From: Streptomyces sp. NBC_01214
Lineage (GTDB): Bacteria; Actinomycetota; Actinomycetes; Streptomycetales; Streptomycetaceae
Length of the DNA stretch: 64,000 nucleotides
Reading direction: 5' to 3'
Assembly: GCF_026340975.1 (NCBI RefSeq)
Contig: NZ_JAPEOS010000002.1
Span: forward strand, 762,501-826,500
Positions within the stretch are counted from its first letter, which is position 1; every line of letters begins with the position of its first letter. Of the stretch, positions 41,738 to 50,277 are shown in pieces. The position numbers and the translations under genes are program-made. The notes below the pieces were generated by a model, which was not told the origin of the DNA, made no database searches, and saw only the letters and a program-made list of their open reading frames with translations.

Positions 41738-42436
41738 ACGGAGAGCGACGGCACGAGCCTCACCGTACGGCCCGCCGGGCCCGGGGACGCGTCCGACGTC
41801 TGCGCCCTCCTCAATGCCGTCGACCTGATCGAGATCGGCCGCCCGGAGACCGATCTGGGCGCCGTCGAGTCCGACCTCAACGCCCCCGACGTGGACCTGT
41901 CCACCGATTCCTGGCTCGCCTTCCAGGACGGCAGGCTCGTCGCCCACGCCCTCGTCTGGGCGGACTCCGGCCCGGGCCGCGTCGACGCGGACCACTACGT
42001 GCTGCCCGGCCACCACGAGGCGGCCGTCCTGCTGCTCGAGCGCATGGAGGCCCGGGTCCGGGAGCTGACCGGCGGTCAGGGCGTCCTGAGGCTCCAGCTC
42101 AACGTGAAGCCCACCCTCGACCTCTCCCTCCTCACGGGCGCGGCTACCGCACCGTCCGCCGCTACCACGTCATGACCCGCCCCCTGTCCCCGACCGCCGA
42201 CCCCGCTGGCCGGACTCACCCTGCGGCACTGCGGCGGCGACGAGGCCGACCGCCACCGGGCCCACGCCCTGATCGAGCGGACCTTCGCCGTCTACGCGGA
42301 GCGCGGCCGCGACTCCGTGGGCCTCGGCGTGGACACCCACAACGAAACGGGCGCGCTCGCGCTGTACGAGGCGCACGGCATGGGTCTGCCCTACGCGGTC
42401 GACTCGTGGGAGCTCCCCTTGCACCCCCAGGGGTGA
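41738..42436 (+). pseudogene. Decayed tandem-GNAT acetyltransferase gene
   Basis: The first part encodes an N-terminal GNAT-like domain (VRPAGPGDASDVCALLN, later HEAAVLLLERMEARV). Near 42138-42141 the frame slips so that the expected GYRTVRRYHVMTRP is read one frame over. It slips back near 42197-42206 to give GLTLRHCGGDEADRHRAHAL. The second domain then jumps from ERTFA to VYAERGRDSVGL (junction about 42281-42289). It therefore lacks the central strands and acetyl-CoA loop, while its C-terminal motif ETGALALYEAHGMG is kept. A stop at 42173-42175 also interrupts the first frame. Two frameshifts plus an internal deletion make it non-functional. The start is uncertain. Confidence 0.8.
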
Positions 42437-42543
42437 CAGGGGCGTGACGCGCGGGTGCAATCGGTCCAACCAGGAGTGTGCAGGGCCCCACATAGGGTGA
42501 CATAGGCCCCTAAGCGAGTCTCGGGACCCCTAGGAGGCACTCC
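42437..42543 (+). promoter_or_regulatory. Promoter region of the second oligopeptide operon
   Basis: This 107-bp gap precedes the second binding-protein gene. GTGACATAGG at about 42497-42506 could include a -10-like CATAGG, but no confident -35 partner is seen. TAGGAGG at about 42529-42535 is the ribosome-binding site. Unlike the first operon there is no T-run hairpin in the leader. Confidence 0.4.
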
Positions 42544-44172
42544 ATGCGCGGAGCCACCCACGCCCAGTGGGCCGCTGGTGCGGTGGCCGTCGCCCTCGTG
42601 GCGACGGCCTGCGGCGGCGGCAGCGACAGCGGCGGAGGCGGCGAGGCGGGAATCGTCAGCTCCTCCTGGGGCGACCCGCAGAACCCGCTGGAGCCCGCCA
42701 ACACCAACGAGGTGCAGGGCGGCAAGGTGCTCGACATGCTCTTCCGGGGCCTCAAGCGCTATGACCCGAAGACGGGCGAGGCCCTCGACATGGTCGCCGA
42801 GAAGATCGAGACGACGGACAGTCAGAACTTCACCATCACGCTGAAGGACGGCTGGAAGTTCAGCAACGACGAGCCGGTCACCGCGCAGTCCTTCGTCGAC
42901 GCCTGGAACTACGGCGCGGACGTGCGCAACAAGCAGAACAACTCGCCGTTCTTCTCCGACATCGTCGGTTACGCGGACGTCCACCCCGCCTCCGGCGAGC
43001 CCAAGGCCAAGACGATGTCGGGACTGGTCGTCAAGGACGACAAGACCTTCACGGTCGCCCTGAAGAACAAGTTCTCCACCTGGCCCGAGACCCTCGGTTA
43101 CCAGGCCTTCTCCCCGCTGCCCAAGGCCTTCTTCACCGACCACGCCGGCTGGCTGGACAAGCCGATCGGCAACGGCCCGTACACGGTGGACTCGTACACC
43201 AAGGGCACCGGCATGAAGCTGCGCGCGTGGGACACCTACCCCGGTCCGGACAAGGCGCAGAACGGCGGTGTGGACCTGAAGGTCTACACCGACAACAACA
43301 CCGCCTACACCGACCTGATCTCCGGCAACCTCGACCTCGTCGACGACGTGCCCGCGCAGCAGCTGAAGAACGTCAAGAACGACCTGGGGGACCGGTACAT
43401 CAACCAGCCGGCCCTCATCATCCAGACGCTCACCTTCCCGCTGTACGACCCGCAGTGGAGCAAGGAGGGCATGGAGAACGTCCGCCGCGGGATCTCGATG
43501 GCCATCAACCGCGACGAGATCACCAAGCAGATCTTCCGGGAGACCCGCACCCCGGCCAAGGACTGGACCTCCCCGGCCCTCGGCGAGAAGGGCGGCTTCT
43601 CCTCCACCGTCTGCGGCGACGCCTGCGTCTACGACCCGGTCGCGGCCAAGAAGCTCATCACCGACGCCGGCGGGCTCCCCGGCGGCAAGGTCACGCTGAC
43701 CTCCAACGTGGACACCGGCTCGCACCGCGACTGGATGGACGCCGTCTGCAACAGCATCAACAACGCGCTGGGCGAGGGTCCGGTCTGCACGGTCAACCCG
43801 ATCGGCACTTTCGCCGACTTCCGCAACCAGCAGAGCAGCTTCAAGCTGACCGGCCCCTTCCGCTCCGGCTGGCAGGCCGACTACCCCCTGATCCAGAACT
43901 TCCTCCAGCCCCTCTACTACACCGGGGCCTCCTCCAACTACGGGAAGTTCAGCAACGCGGACTTCGACAAGCTCGTCGACGAGGCCAACCAGGAGAGCGA
44001 CCAGGCCAAGGCCGTCACGAAGTTCCAGGACTCCGAGAAGATCCTCGCCGCGCAGATGCCGGCCATCCCGCTCTGGTACCAGAACGGCAGCGCGGGCTAC
44101 GCCGAGCGGCTCTCGGACGTGGCGCTCAACCAGTTCAGCGTCCCGGTGTACGACCAGATCAAGGTCAGCTGA
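42544..44172 (+). CDS. Second oligopeptide-binding lipoprotein
   Basis: 542 residues. The signal sequence MRGATHAQWAAGAVAVAL ends in the lipobox VATAC, very close to that of the first operon's binding protein (both begin MRGA). The mature part is SBP_bac_5 type (FRGLKRYDPKTGEALDMVAE, later GNGPYTVDSYTKGTGMKLRA). It delivers peptides to the following permeases. The operon is a paralogue of the BldK-like one, with the same gene order, so its ligands are probably different peptides. It could also take up signal peptides, but there is no direct evidence. Confidence 0.92.
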   Translation: MRGATHAQWAAGAVAVALVATACGGGSDSGGGGEAGIVSSSWGDPQNPLEPANTNEVQGGKVLDMLFRGLKRYDPKTGEALDMVAEKIETTDSQNFTITLKDGWKFSNDEPVTAQSFVDAWNYGADVRNKQNNSPFFSDIVGYADVHPASGEPKAKTMSGLVVKDDKTFTVALKNKFSTWPETLGYQAFSPLPKAFFTDHAGWLDKPIGNGPYTVDSYTKGTGMKLRAWDTYPGPDKAQNGGVDLKVYTDNNTAYTDLISGNLDLVDDVPAQQLKNVKNDLGDRYINQPALIIQTLTFPLYDPQWSKEGMENVRRGISMAINRDEITKQIFRETRTPAKDWTSPALGEKGGFSSTVCGDACVYDPVAAKKLITDAGGLPGGKVTLTSNVDTGSHRDWMDAVCNSINNALGEGPVCTVNPIGTFADFRNQQSSFKLTGPFRSGWQADYPLIQNFLQPLYYTGASSNYGKFSNADFDKLVDEANQESDQAKAVTKFQDSEKILAAQMPAIPLWYQNGSAGYAERLSDVALNQFSVPVYDQIKVS

Positions 44173-44203
44173 CCCGCGTTTCGGATCGATCCTGGAGCAG
44201 TCC

Positions 44204-45127
44204 ATGGGACGTTATGTGATCCGGCGGCTGCTCCAGATGATCCCGGTGTTCATCGGCAGCACGTTCCTGATCTTCTTCATGGTGTACGCGCTCGGTGACC
44301 CGGTCGCGGCCCTCTTCGGCGACAAGGCGCCCGACCCCGCCACCGCCGCGCGCATCCGCAAGGACCTCTACCTCGACCAGCCCCTGTGGAAGCAGTACCT
44401 GCACTACATGGGCCAGATCTTCCAGGGCGACTTCGGCACGGCCTTCAACGGACAGCCGGTCACCGAGCTGATGGCCTCGGCCTTCCCCGTCACCCTGCGC
44501 CTGACCCTGGTCGCGATCTTCTTCGAGGTCGTCATCGGCATCACCCTCGGCGTGATCAGCGGCCTGCGCCGCGGCAAGTCCGTCGACACCACCGTGCTGG
44601 TGCTCACCCTCGTCGTCATCTCCGTACCGACGTTCGTGACGGGCTATCTGCTCCAGTACCTCTTCGGCGTCAAATGGGGCTGGGTGCGACCCACCGTCTC
44701 CCCGGACGCTCCCCTCAACGAGCTGATCCTGCCCGGCATCGTGCTCGCGCTGGTCTCCCTCGCCTACGTCACCCGACTCTCGCGCACCTCCATCGCCGAG
44801 AACGTCAAGGCCGACTACGTGCGCACCGCCGTCGCCAAGGGCCTGCCGCGCCGCCGGGTCGTCACCCGCCACCTGCTGCGCAACTCGCTCATCCCCGTCG
44901 TCACCTTCATCGGCACCGACATCGGCGCCCTGATGGGCGGCGCCATCGTCACCGAGCGGATCTTCAACATCCACGGCGTCGGCTACCAGCTCTACCAGGG
45001 GATCCTGCGCAACAACTCCCCGACGGTGGTCGGCTTCGTGACCATCCTCGTCATCGTCTTCCTCCTGGCGAACCTGCTCGTCGACCTGCTCTACGCGGTC
45101 CTGGACCCGAGGATCCGTTATGCCTGA
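44204..45127 (+). CDS. Second-operon oligopeptide permease, OppB/DppB type
   Basis: 307 residues from ATG 44204. Six spans in DppB order: MIPVFIGSTFLIFFMVYALG first, an outer loop with YLDQPLWKQYLHYMGQIFQG, then five spans. The EAA loop is VRTAVAKGLPRRRVVTRHLL, nearly the same as in the first operon's DppB protein. It starts 31 bp after the binding-protein gene and overlaps the next permease by eight bases. Confidence 0.92.
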   Translation: MGRYVIRRLLQMIPVFIGSTFLIFFMVYALGDPVAALFGDKAPDPATAARIRKDLYLDQPLWKQYLHYMGQIFQGDFGTAFNGQPVTELMASAFPVTLRLTLVAIFFEVVIGITLGVISGLRRGKSVDTTVLVLTLVVISVPTFVTGYLLQYLFGVKWGWVRPTVSPDAPLNELILPGIVLALVSLAYVTRLSRTSIAENVKADYVRTAVAKGLPRRRVVTRHLLRNSLIPVVTFIGTDIGALMGGAIVTERIFNIHGVGYQLYQGILRNNSPTVVGFVTILVIVFLLANLLVDLLYAVLDPRIRYA

Positions 45128-46142
45128 CCCCGAGCGTCCAGAAGGGCCCGGCGGCTACGATCCCGTCGGCCCCCGCCCGCACGAGGCGGTCTCCCCGACG
45201 GGTCAGGGAGGCCCCATGGATCTCGCCCTGGAAGAGGCCGAAAGCGTCGAGGGCATCGAGAAGGACGGCCCGCCGGGCGGGACCGGGCCCGGCGAGAAGC
45301 CCCGCTCCCTGTGGTCGGACGCCTGGCACCAGCTGCGCCGCAACCCCGTCTTCATCATCTCCTCGCTGATGATCCTCTTCCTCGTGATCATCTCGATCTG
45401 GCCGCAGCTCATCGCGAGCGGCGACCCGCTCCAGTGCGACCTGTCCAAATCGCAGCAGGGCTCCTCCCCGGGCCACCCCTTCGGCTACGACACCCAGGGC
45501 TGCGACGTGTACACCCGTACCGTCTACGGGGCCCGCGCCTCCATCACCGTGGGCGTCTGCGCCACCCTCGGCGCCGCCTTCCTCGGCTCGCTGCTCGGCG
45601 GGCTCGCCGGGTTCTTCGGCGGCTGGGGCGACGCGCTGCTCTCCCGGGTCGCCGACATCTTCTTCGGCATCCCCGTCGTCCTCGGCGGCCTGGTCTTCCT
45701 GTCCGTGGTCACCAGCACCACCGTCTGGCCGGTGGTCGGCTTCATCGTGCTCCTCGGCTGGCCGCAGATCGCCCGCATCGGCCGCGGCTCCGTCATCACC
45801 GCCAAACAGAACGACTACGTCCAGGCCGCCCGGGCCCTCGGCGCCGGCAACGGCCGGATGATGCTCCGCCACGTGGCGCCCAACGCCATCGCCCCCGTCA
45901 TCGTCGTCGCCACCATCGCGCTCGGCACCTACATCGCCCTGGAAGCCACCCTGTCCTTCCTCGGCGTCGGCCTGCGTCCGCCCACCGTCTCCTGGGGCAT
46001 CGACATCTCCAACGCGGCCTCGCAGATCCGCAACGCCCCGCACATGCTGCTCTGGCCGGCCGGCGCGCTGAGCCTGACCGTGCTCGCCTTCATCATGCTC
46101 GGCGACGCGGTGCGCGACGCCCTCGACCCCAAGCTGCGCTGA
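45120..46142 (+). CDS. Second-operon oligopeptide permease, OppC/DppC type
   Basis: 340 residues from ATG 45120; ATG 45216 is an alternative that would shorten the polar N-terminus to about 20 residues. The DppC pattern is seen: first span FIISSLMILFLVIISIWP, then the outer-loop segment HPFGYDTQGCDVYTRTVYGA, with a Cys in place of the usual residue, and five more spans. The EAA loop is YVQAARALGAGNGRMMLRH. It pairs with the preceding permease. The long start extension is Pro/Glu-rich and its translation is not certain. Confidence 0.9.
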   Translation: MPDPERPEGPGGYDPVGPRPHEAVSPTGQGGPMDLALEEAESVEGIEKDGPPGGTGPGEKPRSLWSDAWHQLRRNPVFIISSLMILFLVIISIWPQLIASGDPLQCDLSKSQQGSSPGHPFGYDTQGCDVYTRTVYGARASITVGVCATLGAAFLGSLLGGLAGFFGGWGDALLSRVADIFFGIPVVLGGLVFLSVVTSTTVWPVVGFIVLLGWPQIARIGRGSVITAKQNDYVQAARALGAGNGRMMLRHVAPNAIAPVIVVATIALGTYIALEATLSFLGVGLRPPTVSWGIDISNAASQIRNAPHMLLWPAGALSLTVLAFIMLGDAVRDALDPKLR

Positions 46143-46154
46143 GGAGCCCCGCAC

Positions 46155-47138
46155 ATGCTGCTCGAAGTCCGCGACCTGCACGTGGAATTCAAGACGCGCG
46201 ACGGAGTCGCCAAGGCCGTCAACGGCGTCAACTACTCGGTGGCCGAGGGCGAGACGCTGGCCGTGCTCGGCGAGTCGGGCTCCGGCAAGTCGGTCACCGC
46301 CCAGGCCGTGATGGGCATCCTCGACATGCCGCCGGGCCGGATCGCGGGCGGCGAGATCCTCTTCAAGGGCAAGGACCTCCTGACGATGAAGGAGGAGGAG
46401 CGGAGGAAGATCCGGGGCGCCGAGATGGCGATGATCTTCCAGGACGCCCTCTCCTCCCTGAACCCGGTCCTGAGCGTGGGCGCGCAACTCGGCGAGATGT
46501 ACGAGGTGCACCGCGGGATGTCCCGCAAGGACGCCAAGGGCAAGGCCGTCGAGCTGATGGAACGGGTCAAGATCCCGGCGGCGAAGGAGCGGGTGGGGGA
46601 CTACCCGCACCAGTTCTCGGGCGGCATGCGCCAGCGCATCATGATCGCGATGGCGCTGGCCCTGGAGCCCTCGCTGATCATCGCGGACGAGCCGACGACG
46701 GCCCTGGACGTCACCGTCCAGGCCCAGGTGATGGACCTGTTGGCCGAGCTCCAGCGCGAGCTGAACATGGGCCTCATCCTGATCACCCACGACCTGGGGG
46801 TGGTCGCGGACGTGGCCGACAAGATCGCGGTCATGTACGCGGGCCGGATCGTCGAGGCGGCTCCGGTCCACGAGATCTACAAGGCGCCCGCGCACCCGTA
46901 CACGCGCGGCCTGCTGGACTCCATCCCGCGCCTGGACCAGAAGGGCCAGGAGCTGTACGCCATCAAGGGCCTGCCGCCGAACCTGGTGGCCATCCCGCCC
47001 GGCTGCGCCTTCAACCCGCGCTGCCCGATGGCGCAGGCGGTGTGCCGCACCGAGGTCCCGCCGCTGTACCGGGTGACCGAGTCCCCGGTGGAGCGCACCA
47101 GCGCCTGCCACTTCTGGAAGGAATGCCTCCATGGCTGA
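46155..47138 (+). CDS. Second-operon oligopeptide ATPase, OppD/DppD type
   Basis: 327 residues from ATG 46155, shorter at the N-terminus than the first operon's counterpart. Walker A GESGSGKS is near residue 39, signature FSGGMRQR near 154, Walker B IIADEPTTALD near 176. The C-terminal region carries NPRCPMAQAVC and SACHFW, the typical OppD Cys cluster. Start context is GGAGCCCCGCAC. It works with the next ATPase (eight-base overlap). Confidence 0.93.
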   Translation: MLLEVRDLHVEFKTRDGVAKAVNGVNYSVAEGETLAVLGESGSGKSVTAQAVMGILDMPPGRIAGGEILFKGKDLLTMKEEERRKIRGAEMAMIFQDALSSLNPVLSVGAQLGEMYEVHRGMSRKDAKGKAVELMERVKIPAAKERVGDYPHQFSGGMRQRIMIAMALALEPSLIIADEPTTALDVTVQAQVMDLLAELQRELNMGLILITHDLGVVADVADKIAVMYAGRIVEAAPVHEIYKAPAHPYTRGLLDSIPRLDQKGQELYAIKGLPPNLVAIPPGCAFNPRCPMAQAVCRTEVPPLYRVTESPVERTSACHFWKECLHG

Positions 47139-48225
47139 GTCCCTGCTGGAAGTGAAGGACCTGGTCAAGCACTACCCGCTGACCCGGGGCGTCCTCTTCC
47201 GCAAGCAGGTCGGCGCGGTCAAAGCGGTCGACGGGGTCTCCTTCGACCTGCGCGCCGGCGAGACGCTCGGCATCGTGGGCGAGTCCGGGTGCGGGAAGTC
47301 CACCGTGGCCAAGATGCTGGTCCATCTGGAGCGGCCGACGGCGGGCGCGATCTCGTACAAGGGCGAGGACATCACCACACTGTCGGGGCGCGCCCTGAAG
47401 GCCGTGCGCCGCAACATCCAGATGGTCTTCCAGGACCCGTACACGTCGCTGAACCCGCGCATGACGGTCGGCGACATCATCGGGGAGCCCTACGAGATCC
47501 ACCCCGAGGTGGCGCCCAAGGGCTCGCGCCGGCAGCGCGTCCAGGAGCTCCTGGACGTCGTCGGCCTGAACCCGGAGTACATCAACCGGTACCCGCACCA
47601 GTTCTCCGGCGGCCAACGCCAGCGCATCGGCATCGCCCGCGGCCTCGCCCTGCAACCGGAGATCATCGTCGCCGACGAGCCCGTCTCCGCGCTGGACGTC
47701 TCCGTCCAGGCCCAGGTCATCAACCTGCTGGACCGGCTGCAGAGCGACTTCGACCTGTCCTACGTCTTCATCGCGCACGACCTCTCGATCGTCCGGCACA
47801 TCTCCGACCGGGTCGGCGTCATGTACCTGGGCCGGATCGTCGAGATCGGCACCGACAGCCAGATCTACGACCACCCGACGCACCCGTACACCCAGGCGCT
47901 GCTCTCCGCCGTCCCGGTCCCGGACCCGCAGGCCCGCGCCCGCCGCGAGCGGATCATCCTCACGGGCGACGTCCCGTCCCCGGCCAACCCGCCCTCCGGC
48001 TGCCCCTTCCGCACCCGGTGCTGGAAGGCCGAGCCGCGCTGCACGGCGGAGGTCCCGCTGCTCGCGATCCCGCAGGTCTTCCCCTCGGGCCCGGCGGCAC
48101 ATCCGTCGGCCTGCCACTTCGCGGCGGAGAAACAGGTGGTCCCGCCGTCGGACCAGCCGCCCCCGTCAGCGCCGCCACCTCCTCCGTCGTCCCCGCCGCC
48201 GACGGATCCACTGACGAAGGAGTAG
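47131..48225 (+). CDS. Second-operon oligopeptide ATPase, OppF/DppF type
   Basis: 364 residues. Walker A GESGCGKST is near residue 50, signature FSGGQRQR near 159, Walker B IVADEPVSALD near 181. After the OppF Cys region (RCWKAEPRC, HPSACHF) the protein has a Pro-rich tail of about 35 residues (PPPSAPPPPPSSPPPTD) that the first operon's protein lacks. It closes the second operon. It shares an identical 122-bp block with the first-operon gene (47392-47513). Confidence 0.92.
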   Translation: MAESLLEVKDLVKHYPLTRGVLFRKQVGAVKAVDGVSFDLRAGETLGIVGESGCGKSTVAKMLVHLERPTAGAISYKGEDITTLSGRALKAVRRNIQMVFQDPYTSLNPRMTVGDIIGEPYEIHPEVAPKGSRRQRVQELLDVVGLNPEYINRYPHQFSGGQRQRIGIARGLALQPEIIVADEPVSALDVSVQAQVINLLDRLQSDFDLSYVFIAHDLSIVRHISDRVGVMYLGRIVEIGTDSQIYDHPTHPYTQALLSAVPVPDPQARARRERIILTGDVPSPANPPSGCPFRTRCWKAEPRCTAEVPLLAIPQVFPSGPAAHPSACHFAAEKQVVPPSDQPPPSAPPPPPSSPPPTDPLTKE

Positions 48226-48576
48226 GCGCTGACCGATCATTTCCGGCCACCCCTGTGCGTCAGGTGGGGAAACGGTAGATGCTCCGACAACTTCGTTTAC
48301 GTGGGGGCAACTTGACCGTTTCTGCCCCGAGATCTGGGGCATGCAACCTGGATGTCGTGCGGCCGTGCGGGTGCCGACAGCCGGCCGGGGAGGCGTACGG
48401 CCTCGCCGGCCGGCCTCCCCGTGACCCCACTCATGCGCGGCATGCGCCCCTCGTGCTGCCGGATTTCGATCGATGCGCTGGTACGGATAGTTATGATCCG
48501 TAGCGCACGGTGGGTATGAGTCCTGCCGAGCACGAATGCGCGTACCGATGTCCGCTCGACGTGGAGGTGAAACGCC
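48226..48576. promoter_or_regulatory. Gap with a hairpin and an operator-like dyad
   Basis: In this 351-bp gap, GGGGAGGC (48387-48394) pairs with GCCTCCCC (48413-48420) and may terminate the second oligopeptide operon. A 21-bp inverted repeat, TACGGAT-N7-ATCCGTA, lies at 48482-48502 with a TTATGAT core that could overlap a -10 box, about 80 bp before the next gene. Short frames here are not convincing genes. Confidence 0.5.
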
Positions 48577-48771
48577 GTGGCACTCTCGATCTCCGCCGTG
48601 GTGCTGCTGGCGATCATCGTCTTCCTGCTGGTCCGAAGGGCGGGCCTGAAGGCGGGACATGCGGTGGTCTGCGTACTGCTCGGCTTCTACCTGGCGAGTT
48701 CCACCATCGCCCCGACCCTCAGCCAGCTCACCTCGAACGTGGCGAGCATGATCAGTGGCCTCAAGTTCTAG
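48577..48771 (+). CDS. Small two-span membrane protein
   Basis: 64 residues from GTG 48577, with GGAGGTG nine bases upstream. Two hydrophobic stretches: residues 3-20 (LSISAVVLLAIIVFLLVR) and 28-46 (AVVCVLLGFYLASSTIAP). A short polar tail follows. I recognise no family. The good ribosome-binding site and an operator-like dyad upstream support it as a real gene. mshB begins 24 bp later but appears to have its own leaderless promoter. Confidence 0.75.
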   Translation: MALSISAVVLLAIIVFLLVRRAGLKAGHAVVCVLLGFYLASSTIAPTLSQLTSNVASMISGLKF

Positions 48772-48795
48772 GCCCCGCCTCGTAGGCTAGGCCCC

Positions 48796-49692
48796 ATGAA
48801 CGGTCTTCCCGCCCGTCGTCTGCTCTTCGTGCACGCGCACCCCGACGACGAGTCGATCAACAACGGCGTCACCATGGCCAAGTACGCGGCCGAGGGCGCC
48901 CACGTCGCGTTGGTGACCTGCACCCTGGGCGAGGAGGGTGAGGTCATCCCGCCCGGGCTCGCCCACCTGGCGGCCGACCGCGACGACGCCCTCGGCGAGC
49001 ACCGCATCGGCGAGCTCGCCGCGGCCATGGCGGAACTGGGCGTCCACGACCACCGGTTCCTCGGCGGCCCCGGCCGCTTCCGGGACTCCGGGATGATGGG
49101 CGCCCCGCAGAACCACCGCCCGGAGGCCTTCTGGGCCGCCGACGTGGACGGGGCCGCCGCGTACCTCGTGGAGGTCATCCGGGAGCTGCGGCCGCAGGTG
49201 CTCGTCACCTACGACCCGGACGGCGGATACGGGCACCCCGACCACATCCAGGCCCACCGGGTCGCCATGCGCGCCGCCGAACTGGCCGCGGAGACCGCGT
49301 ACCGGCGCGACCTCGGCGCGCCCCACGCGGTCGGGAAGATCTACTGGAACCGCGTCCCGCGCTCGGTGGTCGAGGAGGGCTTCGCCCGGCTGCGCGCGGC
49401 CGGGGGCGAGATGCCCTTCCCCGCGGTGGGCTCGCCCGCAGACGTGCCGGGGGTCGTCGCCGACGAGCGGATCACCACCGAGATCGACGCCAAGGACGCC
49501 TTCGTGGCGGCGAAGGCGGCCGCCATGCGGGCCCACGCCACCCAGATCGCCGTGGACGGGCATTTCTTCGCCCTCTCCAACGACCTGGCACAGCCGCTGT
49601 TCACCCGCGAGTACTACGAACTCGTCGAAGGCCGGCCGGGCGCCCCGGCGGGCGAGCGCGAACACGACCTCTTCGCGGGGGTGGAGGCATGA
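48796..49692 (+). CDS. mshB: Mycothiol deacetylase MshB
   Basis: 298 residues. The PIG-L/LmbE zinc motif HAHPDDE is near residues 12-18 and the later zinc-site HPDHIQAH near 155. The segments GVTMAKYAAEGAHVALVTCTLGEEGEV and FLGGPGRFRDSGMMG are characteristic of MshB. It removes the acetyl group from GlcNAc-inositol, the second step of mycothiol synthesis. TAGGCT at 48783-48788 lies seven bases before the ATG with no Shine-Dalgarno sequence, so the mRNA is probably leaderless. Length is as usual. The next gene overlaps it by ATGA. Confidence 0.95.
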   Translation: MNGLPARRLLFVHAHPDDESINNGVTMAKYAAEGAHVALVTCTLGEEGEVIPPGLAHLAADRDDALGEHRIGELAAAMAELGVHDHRFLGGPGRFRDSGMMGAPQNHRPEAFWAADVDGAAAYLVEVIRELRPQVLVTYDPDGGYGHPDHIQAHRVAMRAAELAAETAYRRDLGAPHAVGKIYWNRVPRSVVEEGFARLRAAGGEMPFPAVGSPADVPGVVADERITTEIDAKDAFVAAKAAAMRAHATQIAVDGHFFALSNDLAQPLFTREYYELVEGRPGAPAGEREHDLFAGVEA

Positions 49693-50072
49693 GCGGCACG
49701 GTCACGGCCGGCCGGATCGCCGGCTGCCTGGGCATGCTCGTCGCGGGCGCGCTGACCGGCGCGGCCGGCTGGCTGGTGGTCGGCCTCTGGTTCCCCGGCG
49801 GTCTGCTGCTCGCCCTGCTGGCCGTCTTCGGACTGTTCCTCGGGGGCCGGATCGCCCTCGGGACCGGCTTCGGGGTGGGCGGCGCCGCGGTCGGCTGGTT
49901 CCTCTCGTACATGATGCTCAGCGTTCCGCGCCCCGAGGGTGACTTCCTCCTCGATTCGTCTGGAATCGGCGTGTACGTCTACCTTTTGGGTGGAACCGTT
50001 CTCGCTGTGATGTGTGCCACGATGCGCGGTCCGCTGGATCGGCCGGTTTCGGCCGCCCGGCCTGCCAAGTGA
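49689..50072 (+). CDS. DUF6113-family membrane protein
   Basis: 127 residues starting in the mshB stop. Four hydrophobic segments: about 8-30 (AGCLGMLVAGALTGAAGWLVV), 34-53, 57-75 and 90-112. There are no catalytic motifs. DUF6113 proteins commonly stand directly after mshB in Streptomyces, and translation coupling here suggests a shared transcript, but no role in mycothiol chemistry is known. The 205-bp gap that follows has TTGACG at about 50145 as a weak promoter candidate for the next gene. Confidence 0.82.
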   Translation: MSGTVTAGRIAGCLGMLVAGALTGAAGWLVVGLWFPGGLLLALLAVFGLFLGGRIALGTGFGVGGAAVGWFLSYMMLSVPRPEGDFLLDSSGIGVYVYLLGGTVLAVMCATMRGPLDRPVSAARPAK

Positions 50073-50277
50073 CGTGGTGTCGGACCTCGTAGGGAGGTTC
50101 GCCGCGGGGCGCGCGCAGGTGCTTCCCGGGCACTTCAGAGGGGTTTGACGGGCCCTGTCAGGAACCCCTGATTCCCGCCCGTCAGTTGCGTGCGGGCGGC
50201 GGCCAGTATGGTGGACGGGCCGCCGAGCTGCCCGCGCACGGTATGACGGGCGGCGGAGCCAACCGGGAGAACCTGCC

